A stretch of 64,000 nucleotides of DNA from Cetobacterium somerae (GTDB taxonomy: Bacteria; Fusobacteriota; Fusobacteriia; Fusobacteriales; Fusobacteriaceae). Each line of letters starts with the position of its first letter. Position 1 is the stretch's first letter. A program made the translations under genes and the position numbers. The stretch spans positions 994,454 through 1,058,453 of the forward strand of contig NZ_CP092519.1 of NCBI RefSeq assembly GCF_022430525.1, read 5' to 3'. Positions 42,390 through 50,518 of the stretch are shown here, piece by piece. A model generated the notes under the pieces. That model ran no database searches. It was given only the letters and a program-made list of their open reading frames with translations, and was not told where the DNA came from.

Positions 42390-42985
42390 TATCTTTTCAC
42401 CTCTAATTTTGTAGTTCTTGGTAAACAACCGATATTTCCAAATTTATCGACTAATATAAAGTCTATTCCCAAAGGAAATTCTGAATTTACTAAATCTCTT
42501 TTTTCAAATATTTTTTTACTTAACCCATCTATTGAAAAACTCGTTTGATTTTTTATTCCAGGACCTTTTAGAATCAAATTTTCTTCATTTGTTATTTTAT
42601 CCACGCTTATGATTAAAGTAGCTCCTAAATGGGGATCTTCTAATGTTCCTATAGATGCATTTTCAATTACTTCTAAAATTTTCTCTTCTCCATCTTTTTT
42701 TGAATCAACAAGTATGAATTCTGCTTTTTCTAAAACTTTTTCTTGAGCAAAAGTATGTAATTTTACATATTTTTTCTCATCTTCATTCTCTATATAAAAC
42801 TTACTTTCTATATTTAGTAAAGTATATGCTAGTCCCATCATCTCTTTAGATAAACTTGAATAGACCTCTAAATTTTGAATCTCATTCTCTATATTGTTTA
42901 TTGTTCCAGGTTTTGACATACTATCTAGTAACTTTCTATATATTTTTTGAATATCATGAACAAAATCAAATTTTTCTATTTTCAT
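42389..42985 (-). CDS. phnH: C-P lyase core subunit PhnH
   Basis: A 198-residue PLP-transferase-fold structural subunit of C-P lyase. FDFVHDIQKIYRKLLDSMSK-PG at the start (RxxMSxPG) and KGPGIKNQTSFSI plus NSEFPLGIDFILVDKFGNIG are family signatures. Starts 2 nt after phnG and overlaps phnI. Confidence 0.92.
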   Translation of the reverse strand: MKIEKFDFVHDIQKIYRKLLDSMSKPGTINNIENEIQNLEVYSSLSKEMMGLAYTLLNIESKFYIENEDEKKYVKLHTFAQEKVLEKAEFILVDSKKDGEEKILEVIENASIGTLEDPHLGATLIISVDKITNEENLILKGPGIKNQTSFSIDGLSKKIFEKRDLVNSEFPLGIDFILVDKFGNIGCLPRTTKLEVKR

Positions 42986-42987
42986 TC

Positions 42988-43410
42988 TTACACTCCCATT
43001 GTATTAAATTTTACTTTTGAACCTTCAACCATAGATTTTTCTTCTATATATATATCTTTTATAGTTTTTTCCCAATTTTCAATCACTTTTAAAAGTTCTC
43101 CTTTATCAACTTTTTCACTATTAAAAGCTGCATCTATAACTCCCATTAAATATGCTCTTTCTGAGTCATCACCTTGAACTATTCCCATACCTAAAATTCC
43201 ATCTAAGTGTACAGAACACTCTGTTATTAATAGCTCTCCTATATAAAATTTTTCCTTATAAACACCATCCTTTACTTTGACCATAGTCAATCCCATCTCT
43301 GGTTCTTTTACTGTACTTACTCTATATAAGTTTTCTAATTTTTCTACCTCTTTTTTTAAGTTCTCTATATTTGTATGAGCTAAAATATAAGATAATCTTC
43401 TTTTTTTCAT
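42988..43410 (-). CDS. phnG: C-P lyase core subunit PhnG
   Basis: A 140-residue subunit of the C-P lyase core. EPEMGLTMVKVKDGVYKEKF and FYIGELLITECSVHLDGILG GxG-type stretch match PhnG. First gene of an eight-gene operon (phnGHIJKM, fusion, PHP). ATG 43410 follows TAGGAGGAAAT. Regulated by a Pho box at 43577-43615 and a leader terminator at 43435-43504 with the shared 23-nt motif. Confidence 0.9.
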   Translation of the reverse strand: MKKRRLSYILAHTNIENLKKEVEKLENLYRVSTVKEPEMGLTMVKVKDGVYKEKFYIGELLITECSVHLDGILGMGIVQGDDSERAYLMGVIDAAFNSEKVDKGELLKVIENWEKTIKDIYIEEKSMVEGSKVKFNTMGV

Positions 43411-43434
43411 ATTTCCTCCTATTTTTTAATATAA

Positions 43435-43504
43435 AAAACCCTAAGCAATTGAAAAATCCATCTATAATTTCTATAGAATTAGATTTTTCAACACTTAGGG
43501 TTTT
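43435..43504 (-). terminator. Leader terminator of the phnG operon
   Basis: On the minus strand AAAACCCTAAG pairs with CTTAGGGTTTT around a second long hairpin (GTTGAAAAATC/GATTTTTCAA), then T residues, 25 nt before phnG. It lies inside the untranslated leader, so full expression needs antitermination. Confidence 0.85.
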
Positions 43505-43520
43505 CTCAAGGTCTCAACCT
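43498..43520 (-). promoter_or_regulatory. Shared phn leader motif, copy 1
   Basis: Minus-strand AGGTTGAG, AC, CTTGAGAAAACCC; 21 of 23 positions equal copy 2 at 47713-47735. GGTT can pair with AACC of the same motif, and here its 3' part is also the 5' arm of the terminator, so the two structures exclude each other. Confidence 0.8.
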
Positions 43521-43576
43521 CATAGTATTAAAGTTATTTATTGGTTTATTTTTATAATGCTATTATAGCAACTCTT

Positions 43577-43615
43577 TGTTAAATCAATATTTATTTTTTG
43601 TAAAAGAAATGTAAA
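43577..43615 (-). promoter_or_regulatory. Pho box of the phnG operon
   Basis: Minus-strand TTTACA, TTTACA, TAAATA, TTAACA at exact 11-bp steps, immediately after the stop of the GlpP-like gene. Confidence 0.78.
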
Positions 43616-43617
43616 TT

Positions 43618-44157
43618 TTACCAAAGTTCTATTTTACTAGTTACAACTGTTTGAGCTCCACAATTTAAAGCTTCATCTATTTCCACTTCTTCTGTTATTA
43701 GTCCTGTTGACCAAATTGGAATATTTGGATTCTCTTCCTTTATTATCTTTATAACTTTTGTCATAAGTCCAGGTCTCACCTCTATTATATCTGGATTTAT
43801 TGTTTTTATATTTTTTAAAGTTGTTCCAAATGATTTTGTATCAAAAACAAAAGCTGTATATACTGTTTTCAATCCTATTTTTTTAGCTTTTGTTAAAACC
43901 TTGGTTTTATTTGAAGTTATTCCAAATACTCCAATACTTTTTAAAAACTCCATAGTGGCATCATCATCCTCTTTTAGCCCTTCTATTTCATTTATCTTTA
44001 CAAAAACTTCTTTTTTCATTTCTTTTAATTCATCAACTCTATCTTTTAAAGATATAAAATCACCCATTTCAAAAACTACAAATTGGCTTTTACTTTCTAA
44101 AGCTTTTTCATAATATATCTCATTTACTATAACTGGTGTTGTTCTATTAAATTTCAA
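43618..44157 (-). CDS. GlpP-like antiterminator in the phosphonate transport operon
   Basis: A 179-residue TIM-barrel-like protein: VFVKINEIEGLKEDDDATME, GITSNKTKVLTKAKKIGLKT, then IIEVRPGLMTKVIKII and IWSTGLITEEVEIDEALNCG-AQTVVTSKIELW. These are the ordered signatures of GlpP, the glycerol-3-phosphate-responsive RNA antiterminator. It starts at TTG 44157 (AGGAGG 5 nt upstream) and is the last gene of phnDCEE, with no glycerol genes nearby. A role on the two phn leaders is inferred. A genuine glycerol regulator placed here by chance is the alternative. Confidence 0.8.
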   Translation of the reverse strand: MKFNRTTPVIVNEIYYEKALESKSQFVVFEMGDFISLKDRVDELKEMKKEVFVKINEIEGLKEDDDATMEFLKSIGVFGITSNKTKVLTKAKKIGLKTVYTAFVFDTKSFGTTLKNIKTINPDIIEVRPGLMTKVIKIIKEENPNIPIWSTGLITEEVEIDEALNCGAQTVVTSKIELW

Positions 44158-44171
44158 TTTTTCCTCCTAAC

Positions 44172-44999
44172 TTAATCTATCTTAGCTTTTCTTTTAAGTC
44201 TATCTGCTAGATATTGTAAAACATACATTGTTATAAATATAACTCCTATTGTAAAGAAAATTTCTGTAAAATTATATGTACTAACTGCCTTTTTCAAATC
44301 TGATCCCAATGAATTTTTTACTGCTGCAAATGGTCCCATTATAACTGCTACTCCAAAATTTATTTCTAACCTAAAAGCAGACCAAGCTACTATTTTATTA
44401 ATACTCGATGGTATTACTACTGCGTGTATTAAATTTAACCAACTTCCTCCAGAGGCTTTTATTCCTTCTAAAGTTCCTTCTTCAACCTCTTCAAAAGTTT
44501 CACCTAAAACTTTAACAAAGAACACAGTACTATGAAAAGTCATTCCTATAACAGCACTTGTCCCTGTCATTCCGTAAATTGATATACACAGTAACACTAT
44601 TAAAAATGTTGGGACAGCCCTTACTGCTGCACTACTTCCCCTAATAACATCACTTAACCATTTGTTAGATAAATTTCTAGCTGAAAATAATGCTAAAACT
44701 CCTCCAATTAAGAGTCCTAATATTGTAGATAAAAAAGCAAGACCAAAAGTTGATAAAAATGATGTAATCATTGTACTAAAATATTTTTTAAAATTGATAT
44801 TAAATCTTAAAAAACTTTCAAACATTTGCCCCACTCTGTAATAATGTGAATCAAATATTGGATTATGTTTTTCTACTGTCAAACCAAGTTTTGTAAAAGA
44901 ATAAATTGTTATTATTCCTAAAAAAAGGATTACTCCTTGTAATACCCAGTATTGTAAGTCGTAATTTTTTATTTGAATTTTTCCATTTTTAATCTTCAT
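44172..44999 (-). CDS. phnE: Phosphonate ABC transporter permease PhnE (second)
   Basis: A 275-residue inner-membrane permease with about six helices and the EAA-type loop GTLEGIKASGGSWLNLIHAVV-like segment that contacts the ATPase. It overlaps the first permease gene by 11 nt and precedes the GlpP-like gene by 14 nt. Together with PhnC and PhnD it imports phosphonates or phosphate esters. Confidence 0.9.
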   Translation of the reverse strand: MKIKNGKIQIKNYDLQYWVLQGVILFLGIITIYSFTKLGLTVEKHNPIFDSHYYRVGQMFESFLRFNINFKKYFSTMITSFLSTFGLAFLSTILGLLIGGVLALFSARNLSNKWLSDVIRGSSAAVRAVPTFLIVLLCISIYGMTGTSAVIGMTFHSTVFFVKVLGETFEEVEEGTLEGIKASGGSWLNLIHAVVIPSSINKIVAWSAFRLEINFGVAVIMGPFAAVKNSLGSDLKKAVSTYNFTEIFFTIGVIFITMYVLQYLADRLKRKAKID

Positions 45000-45792
45000 T
45001 TAAAATTATCCCCCTTAATCTATTACTAAAAAAATCCCATAAAATAAGAGTTATACCTATAACTATAATAAGACCTAAAGTTGTATTAAAATCTCTCTTA
45101 AATCCTCTGTGAAAGGAGATTAAATATCCTATTCCTGCTCCTGTTAAATAACCTATTAATGATGAACTTCTTATATTTGTTTCTATACAAAACAAAGTCC
45201 AACTAACAAGTTGAGCTATTGTATCTGGAATAACCGCATTTTTTATAATTACAAATTTATCTGCTCCTGCAGATTCTAAAGCTTCTATACTACTACTAGA
45301 AGTTTCATCAATAGTTTCTGTAAAAGCTCTAATTAAAAATCCTAATGATATTAAAAATATTATTAAAAATGCTAAGAAAAATCCTCCCATATAAAATATC
45401 ATTCCCAATAAAAGTTGCCAAACATAAATAGGAACATTTCTACACACAAGCCCTAAACCTGTAAATATTTTTCCTAAAGTTTTATTCAGAGCAATTGATT
45501 TACTTGTACATAAACTCATAAAAAATGAGAAAACTGCCGCTAAAACAGTGCTTCCAATACTCACTGCTATTGTTATCCATAACTCTCTTAAAGTACTTTT
45601 AAAGTCAATAAACTTCGGTGGAAAATATTGTTTTAAAAATCCCCCTATTTTTCCTGTACCTTCTATTACTTTAATAATTTGAAAATCTGATAAAATCATA
45701 AAAACTAAAGATATTATTAAAGTAATCAAAATAATTCCTATCATTTTCTTTCTCTTTCTTTTAAATATACAGTTATCTATTACTAATTTCAT
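44989..45792 (-). CDS. phnE: Phosphonate ABC transporter permease PhnE (first)
   Basis: A 267-residue permease with helices such as MIGIILITLIISLVFMILSD and SIGSTVLAAVFSFFMSLC, and the ATPase-contact loop SSSIEALESAGADKFVIIKN. ATG 45792 follows GGGGAG; the frame is open seven codons further upstream. Two non-identical PhnE genes in one operon are common and probably form a heterodimer. Confidence 0.9.
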   Translation of the reverse strand: MKLVIDNCIFKRKRKKMIGIILITLIISLVFMILSDFQIIKVIEGTGKIGGFLKQYFPPKFIDFKSTLRELWITIAVSIGSTVLAAVFSFFMSLCTSKSIALNKTLGKIFTGLGLVCRNVPIYVWQLLLGMIFYMGGFFLAFLIIFLISLGFLIRAFTETIDETSSSSIEALESAGADKFVIIKNAVIPDTIAQLVSWTLFCIETNIRSSSLIGYLTGAGIGYLISFHRGFKRDFNTTLGLIIVIGITLILWDFFSNRLRGIILNED

Positions 45793-45802
45793 CAATCTCC
45801 CC

Positions 45803-46609
45803 TTAAGCAACAACTTTATTTGAAGTTATAGAAACTTCTTCATCTACTATTAGCTCACCATGTTTAGCTCCATAAATTTCATGAACTATTTCTGGAGTTA
45901 ATTTACTTGGAGGACCATTAAATAATATTTTCCCATTTTTTAGTCCTATTATCCTATCTGAGTATTTTAATGCTACATCCACTTGATGCAAATTTGCAAC
46001 GCATGTTATCCCCTTCTTTACAGATATATCTTTTAATATATCCATAATTACCTTAGCTGATTGTGGATCTAAAGAAGCTATTGGTTCATCACAAAGAATT
46101 AAATGGGGATTTTGAATAAGAGCTCTTGCTATTCCAACTCTTTGTTTTTGTCCTCCAGATAAATTTCCACATTTTTTATATTCATGTCCTTTTAATCCCA
46201 ACTCTTTTAAAAGTTCAAAAGCTTCCTTTTTATCACACTCACTATAAATACCTAAAAGGCCTTTTATTGAACTCATTTGACCTAATTTACCATGTAAAAC
46301 ATTTTCTATAACTGTAAGTTGTTTTACAATGTTATAGTGTTGAAATATCATTCCTATTTTTGTTCTAATTTTTTTTATCTCTTTTTTATTAGCTTTTACC
46401 AAACTTTCATTATTAAATAAAATCTCTCCAGAAGATGGAGAAATCATTTTATTTAAACATCTTAAAAATGTAGATTTTCCAGCTCCAGAAGAACCAATAA
46501 CTGATATTAATTCCCCCTCTTTAAATTCTAAACTTATGTCTTCTAATACATTTTTCTTTCCATCATAAGTTTTAAAAAGATTTTTTATTTCTAATATAGT
46601 TTTTTTCAT
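45803..46609 (-). CDS. phnC: Phosphonate ABC transporter ATPase PhnC
   Basis: A 268-residue ATPase: GSSGAGKST Walker A, FQHYNIVKQLTVIENVLHGK, LSGGQKQRVGIARAL signature, LILCDEPIASLD. The second in-frame ATG (46609) is chosen, 6 nt after AGGGAG; the first overlaps that site. Lies between phnD and phnE. Confidence 0.92.
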   Translation of the reverse strand: MKKTILEIKNLFKTYDGKKNVLEDISLEFKEGELISVIGSSGAGKSTFLRCLNKMISPSSGEILFNNESLVKANKKEIKKIRTKIGMIFQHYNIVKQLTVIENVLHGKLGQMSSIKGLLGIYSECDKKEAFELLKELGLKGHEYKKCGNLSGGQKQRVGIARALIQNPHLILCDEPIASLDPQSAKVIMDILKDISVKKGITCVANLHQVDVALKYSDRIIGLKNGKILFNGPPSKLTPEIVHEIYGAKHGELIVDEEVSITSNKVVA

Positions 46610-46639
46610 CTCCATCTCCCTTTATAAATTTTATATTTT

Positions 46640-47644
46640 TTACATTTGTCTCAATATTTCATAAAATCCATCTTGAACTAATAAGAATTTCTCATTTTTT
46701 CCTTTTAACAGAGTTCCTTTTGAAGTCCAAAGTTGTTTTCCTACCTCAGAAGCTTTGTCATAGCTCAAATTATTAAAATGAACTTTTATTTTCTCAAGAT
46801 TATCTTTTCCTAAACTATCTACATTAGCCCAAACAGGTCCATTTGGTACAATTCTTTTTGCTAAAATATAGAAATCTTCAATTCCTTTAGCATCTACTCC
46901 ATCTACAAAATATCCCTCACAAAATGCTCCTGCATCCACTCCACCATTATAGATAAGATTTATATTTCCTTGATGGTCTCCAGTTGGAGAAAATGTTATA
47001 TCCATAATATTAACTTTTTGTGGGTTCGCAAAATCATCTTTATTTTTTATCTCTTTTGTACCCTCTGGTCCAAACGTATTATTTAAAATAGCTCTTGGAA
47101 CTTTAAATCCTGACGACGATGATGATGAGACAAAAGAAAATCTTTTATCTTTTAACATTTTTATTCTTTCAATTTCATCTTTTCCACCTGGAGTTAAATC
47201 ATCTCCAATTCCTGATTTTTTTATATCTTTATATAAATCTGAGTCTTTCTTTGTTGCTATCCATCCTTGATATCCCGCCTTTTCTAAAACTCCATCTGGT
47301 CCATATGTAAAGATAACTTCTATATTTTCTTTCCCTTTAGAATCATCCTTTGCCATTATATATTGATTTCCTCCACTAAAAGCTAAATCCATTTCCCCAG
47401 CTAACATCGCATCTATTAGAGCTTCATATGAATCTGTAGTCCTAATATCAACCTTTTTACCTATTGCAGCTTCTATTTCTGCAGCTAATCCATCTCTAAA
47501 CCCTTCGAATTCTGCACTTCCTTCTGTTGGTAAAAATCCTAGAACTATTTTCTCCTCTTTTTTTCCGAAAAAAGCTGAACTTTCTAAACTCATTCCCATA
47601 AAAAATAAACTTCCTAATGCCACTGTTAATAACTTTTTTTTCAT
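46640..47644 (-). CDS. phnD: Phosphonate substrate-binding protein PhnD
   Basis: A 334-residue periplasmic binding protein with signal peptide (LLTVALGSLFFMGMSLESSA). KIVLGFLPTEGSAEFEGFRD, FVSSSSSSGFKVPRAI and GAFCEGYFVDGVDAKG carry the phosphonate-binding Ser/Tyr pattern of PhnD. First gene of phnD-C-E-E-glpP-like. Controlled by a Pho box (47779-47817) and a leader with terminator. Confidence 0.93.
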   Translation of the reverse strand: MKKKLLTVALGSLFFMGMSLESSAFFGKKEEKIVLGFLPTEGSAEFEGFRDGLAAEIEAAIGKKVDIRTTDSYEALIDAMLAGEMDLAFSGGNQYIMAKDDSKGKENIEVIFTYGPDGVLEKAGYQGWIATKKDSDLYKDIKKSGIGDDLTPGGKDEIERIKMLKDKRFSFVSSSSSSGFKVPRAILNNTFGPEGTKEIKNKDDFANPQKVNIMDITFSPTGDHQGNINLIYNGGVDAGAFCEGYFVDGVDAKGIEDFYILAKRIVPNGPVWANVDSLGKDNLEKIKVHFNNLSYDKASEVGKQLWTSKGTLLKGKNEKFLLVQDGFYEILRQM

Positions 47645-47673
47645 TTAATTCCCTCCTAAGTTTGTTTAAAAAA

Positions 47674-47712
47674 AAAGTATTAAAAAATATCCTAGATATT
47701 TTTTAATACTTT
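47674..47712 (-). terminator. Leader terminator of the phnD operon
   Basis: A perfect 18-bp stem (47674-47691 with 47695-47712) followed by nine T residues on the minus strand, 20 nt before phnD's ribosome-binding site. Directly preceded by the shared leader motif. Confidence 0.88.
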
Positions 47713-47735
47713 GGGTTTTCTCAAGAACTCAACCT
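47713..47735 (-). promoter_or_regulatory. Shared phn leader motif, copy 2
   Basis: Minus-strand AGGTTGAG, TT, CTTGAGAAAACCC, immediately 5' of the terminator stem; 21 of 23 positions equal the motif before phnG, although the flanking terminators differ in sequence. Confidence 0.8.
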
Positions 47736-47778
47736 ATTCATATTATATTTAATATTTATATATAAAATACCACAGTGA

Positions 47779-47817
47779 TGTTAAACAAATATAAAAATTT
47801 GGTAAAAGTTTTGTTAA
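47779..47817 (-). promoter_or_regulatory. Pho box of the phnD operon
   Basis: Minus-strand TTAACA, TTTACC, TTTATA, TTAACA at exact 11-bp steps; the first repeat overlaps the stop codon of the upstream ATPase gene. TATAAA follows 18 nt after the last TTAACA. Confidence 0.82.
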
Positions 47818-48827
47818 TAGTATTTAATCTCCTTTTTCAAAAACATCAAATCCAAAACTGATCCTATTTCATAAAGTTTTCCAAGTCCTCTATTTAAAAG
47901 GTCCACTCTTAAGCTAACACCTTTACATTCAATAAAATATCTGATTACATTTCCTAAAATAGAAAAATCTTTAACTATTCCTTTTTTTAATATGAAATCA
48001 TCTAGATTATAGTTTCTTTCAAGCTCTCTTACATATATGGCCTCTGGTCTTATAGCTATATTTCCAAATATTTCATTTCCAAAAACTTTTCTTGTTTCCT
48101 CATCTTTCAAAATATTATAATTTCCAATAAATTGAGCCATAAAAACTGTCTTTGGATTTGTATATATCTCTTCTGGAGTTCCCACTTGAACTATATTTCC
48201 TTTATCCATTATAAAAACTCTATCTGAAATTGTAAGAGCTTCCTCTTGATCATGAGTTACAAAAATTGTTGTAACATTAGTTTCTTTTTGAATCTCTTTT
48301 AATTGTTCTCTTAAAGATTTTCTAACTTTAGCATCTAAAGCTGATAATGGCTCATCTAAAAGCAATATTTTAGGTTCTGTGGCTAAAGATCTAGCTATAG
48401 CTACCCTTTGCTTTTGTCCTCCTGAAAGTTGGGCTGGATAAAAATCTCTTTTCTCCTCTAAATGTACTAACTTTAACATCTCATCAACTTTTTTCTCTAT
48501 ATAACCTTTTTTTAACTTTTTCATCTCTAAACCAAAAGCTATATTTTCAAATACAGTCATATTTGGAAAAAGAGCATAGTTTTGAAAAACCATTCCTATA
48601 CCACGATCTTTAGCTGATTTATCTGTTACATTTTCTCCATCAATATAAATATCTCCATTGTTTATCTCATTTAATCCAGCTATACATCTCAACAATGTTG
48701 ATTTTCCACAACCTGATGGTCCTAAAAGTGTTACAAACTCACCTTTTTTTATATTAAAGTTTATATTTTTAAAAACTGTGGTTTTATCATATCTTTTCTC
48801 TAAATTTTTTCCAACTATAAAACTCAT
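47814..48827 (-). CDS. ABC transporter ATPase, PotA/PhnT type
   Basis: A 337-residue importer ATPase: GPSGCGKST, FQNYALFPNMTVFENIAFGL, LSGGQKQRVAIARSL, LLLDEPLSALD, H-loop VTHDQEEAL, and a C-terminal TOBE-like domain. It ends the operon SBP - hydrolase - two permeases - ATPase. This transporter type serves 2-aminoethylphosphonate, iron, polyamines or glycerophosphodiesters; the Pho box and phn neighbours favour an organophosphorus ligand. Confidence 0.87.
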   Translation of the reverse strand: MSFIVGKNLEKRYDKTTVFKNINFNIKKGEFVTLLGPSGCGKSTLLRCIAGLNEINNGDIYIDGENVTDKSAKDRGIGMVFQNYALFPNMTVFENIAFGLEMKKLKKGYIEKKVDEMLKLVHLEEKRDFYPAQLSGGQKQRVAIARSLATEPKILLLDEPLSALDAKVRKSLREQLKEIQKETNVTTIFVTHDQEEALTISDRVFIMDKGNIVQVGTPEEIYTNPKTVFMAQFIGNYNILKDEETRKVFGNEIFGNIAIRPEAIYVRELERNYNLDDFILKKGIVKDFSILGNVIRYFIECKGVSLRVDLLNRGLGKLYEIGSVLDLMFLKKEIKYY

Positions 48828-48835
48828 AATATTAT

Positions 48836-49621
48836 CTATCTCCTATTATTTTTTTCTCCTATATAAAAAGCTAGTGTTGTTAGCATCAATAGTATCCCAA
48901 AATACGTTATTACTAAAGCACTTGAGTAATGACCACTATATCCAGATTTTATGCTATTTATATACATTTGAACGGTTTGAAACTTTCCTCCAACCAGCAT
49001 ATTTACTAATAAAAACTCTCCAAATAACATAGAAAAAGTTAGTAACATTGAAACACTCAATCCCTTTGAAATATTTGGAACTATCACTCTAAAAAAAGCT
49101 ACTTTTGTGCTAGCCCCAAGTATATTAGCACTTTCAACTAACTCTTTTATATTTAATCCAGATAAACTATTTTTTATCCCTCTATAAACAAAGGGATAAG
49201 CTAAGACAAAATACACTCCCACTAAAATATATGTTGTTCCTACCAATCTAAAAGGTTCATTTGAATATAATTTTATAAGTCCTACAACTGAAACTGCACC
49301 AGGAACAGCAAAACAAATTAACACCAGTAACTCCATCATTTTTTCTATTTTTCTAAAGTAGTAAGTAGCTACAAATACAGTTGGTACAAGCACTATCCCT
49401 ATAAAAAACAGAGAGATTAAACATATCCAAAAGCTTTTTCCAATAGCATTTAAAAACATCTCATTTTGAAAAATTTCTAAATACCATTTTAGTGTCAAAC
49501 TTTGAGGTAACAAAGTATTAGTCCATTTAGTGCTTAAAGAGTATAGCAATGTCCCTAATATTGGTAAAAATAGTGTCGTTAATATAGTTGTTACAATCCA
49601 TATATGAATTTTATTTTTCAT
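48836..49621 (-). CDS. ABC transporter permease 2
   Basis: A 261-residue permease with six helices (IWIVTTILTTLFLPILGTLL, FWICLISLFFIGIVLVPTVF ...) and the loop ELVESANILGASTKVAFFRV that contacts the ATPase. Overlaps permease 1 by 11 nt and precedes the ATPase gene by 8 nt. Confidence 0.86.
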   Translation of the reverse strand: MKNKIHIWIVTTILTTLFLPILGTLLYSLSTKWTNTLLPQSLTLKWYLEIFQNEMFLNAIGKSFWICLISLFFIGIVLVPTVFVATYYFRKIEKMMELLVLICFAVPGAVSVVGLIKLYSNEPFRLVGTTYILVGVYFVLAYPFVYRGIKNSLSGLNIKELVESANILGASTKVAFFRVIVPNISKGLSVSMLLTFSMLFGEFLLVNMLVGGKFQTVQMYINSIKSGYSGHYSSALVITYFGILLMLTTLAFYIGEKNNRR

Positions 49622-50504
49622 ATCTTCCTCTTTTCTTTTTTAACATCACTTCATTTATTATTACAACAAAAATCAATATTCCCCCTAACAGTATTGACAT
49701 TGCACTAGCTATACCTGGTTCATAAGCTACCTCTCCAGCTATATAGCTAGTAATTCTTATTGTCATTACATTGTATGTTCCATTTGTTAGAGCTAACGTA
49801 CATGCATAAGCTCCCATGGCATTAGCAAACATTATAAGTACTGTTCCTAAAATCTCTTTTAACATAACTGGAATTCCAACTCTTTTCCAAAATATGAATG
49901 TTCCTCCCCCTAATATATTAACCATCTCTTGCCACTGAGGATCTAATCTATCAAATACTGGATATAGTAAAAGTAATCCTAGTGGTAACTGAAAATATAT
50001 ATACATAAGCATTAAACCAGTCTTTGAATAAACATCAAACCCATCTATTAATCCAATATTTTTCAGTAAAATTGTCATCACTCCATTACTTCCAAGAAGA
50101 ATTATGAAAGCAAAAGCAAGTGGTATTCCACTAAAATTTGAAAGCATATTTATAAATAGTAAGATATTCTTTTTTGAACTATTTTTTAATCTGTTTAAAG
50201 AGTATGCTCCTTGAAGAGAGATTAATAATCCAATAAAAGTTGAAACTACCGCAAGTTCTATGGAATTAAAAATCGACTGCTTTATAAATTTACTTTTTAA
50301 TATATACTCATAATTTTCTAAAGTAATCTCACTAAACTCATTTAAAAAACTTCCTATGAAAACTGAGATAAAAGGAGTTATTAAAAACATTCCTATTAAA
50401 ATTATAAAAGGAATAAGAATTAAAAATCCTTTCTCATGCTCTTTTAAACCTCTTTTCGGTATACTTATTTTTTTGGATTTCTCAAGTTTTAAAATATTTT
50501 CCAA
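49611..50504 (-). CDS. ABC transporter permease 1
   Basis: A 297-residue permease with about six helices starting GFLILIPFIILIGMFLITPF and the ATPase-contact region WQEMVNILGGGTFIFWKRVG. The probable start is TTG 50504, since TTGGAGG lies 6 nt before it; the frame opens at TTG 50522, overlapping the previous gene's stop. Confidence 0.83.
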   Translation of the reverse strand: MENILKLEKSKKISIPKRGLKEHEKGFLILIPFIILIGMFLITPFISVFIGSFLNEFSEITLENYEYILKSKFIKQSIFNSIELAVVSTFIGLLISLQGAYSLNRLKNSSKKNILLFINMLSNFSGIPLAFAFIILLGSNGVMTILLKNIGLIDGFDVYSKTGLMLMYIYFQLPLGLLLLYPVFDRLDPQWQEMVNILGGGTFIFWKRVGIPVMLKEILGTVLIMFANAMGAYACTLALTNGTYNVMTIRITSYIAGEVAYEPGIASAMSILLGGILIFVVIINEVMLKKKRGRYEK

Positions 50505-50518
50505 GGCTTCCTCCAATC

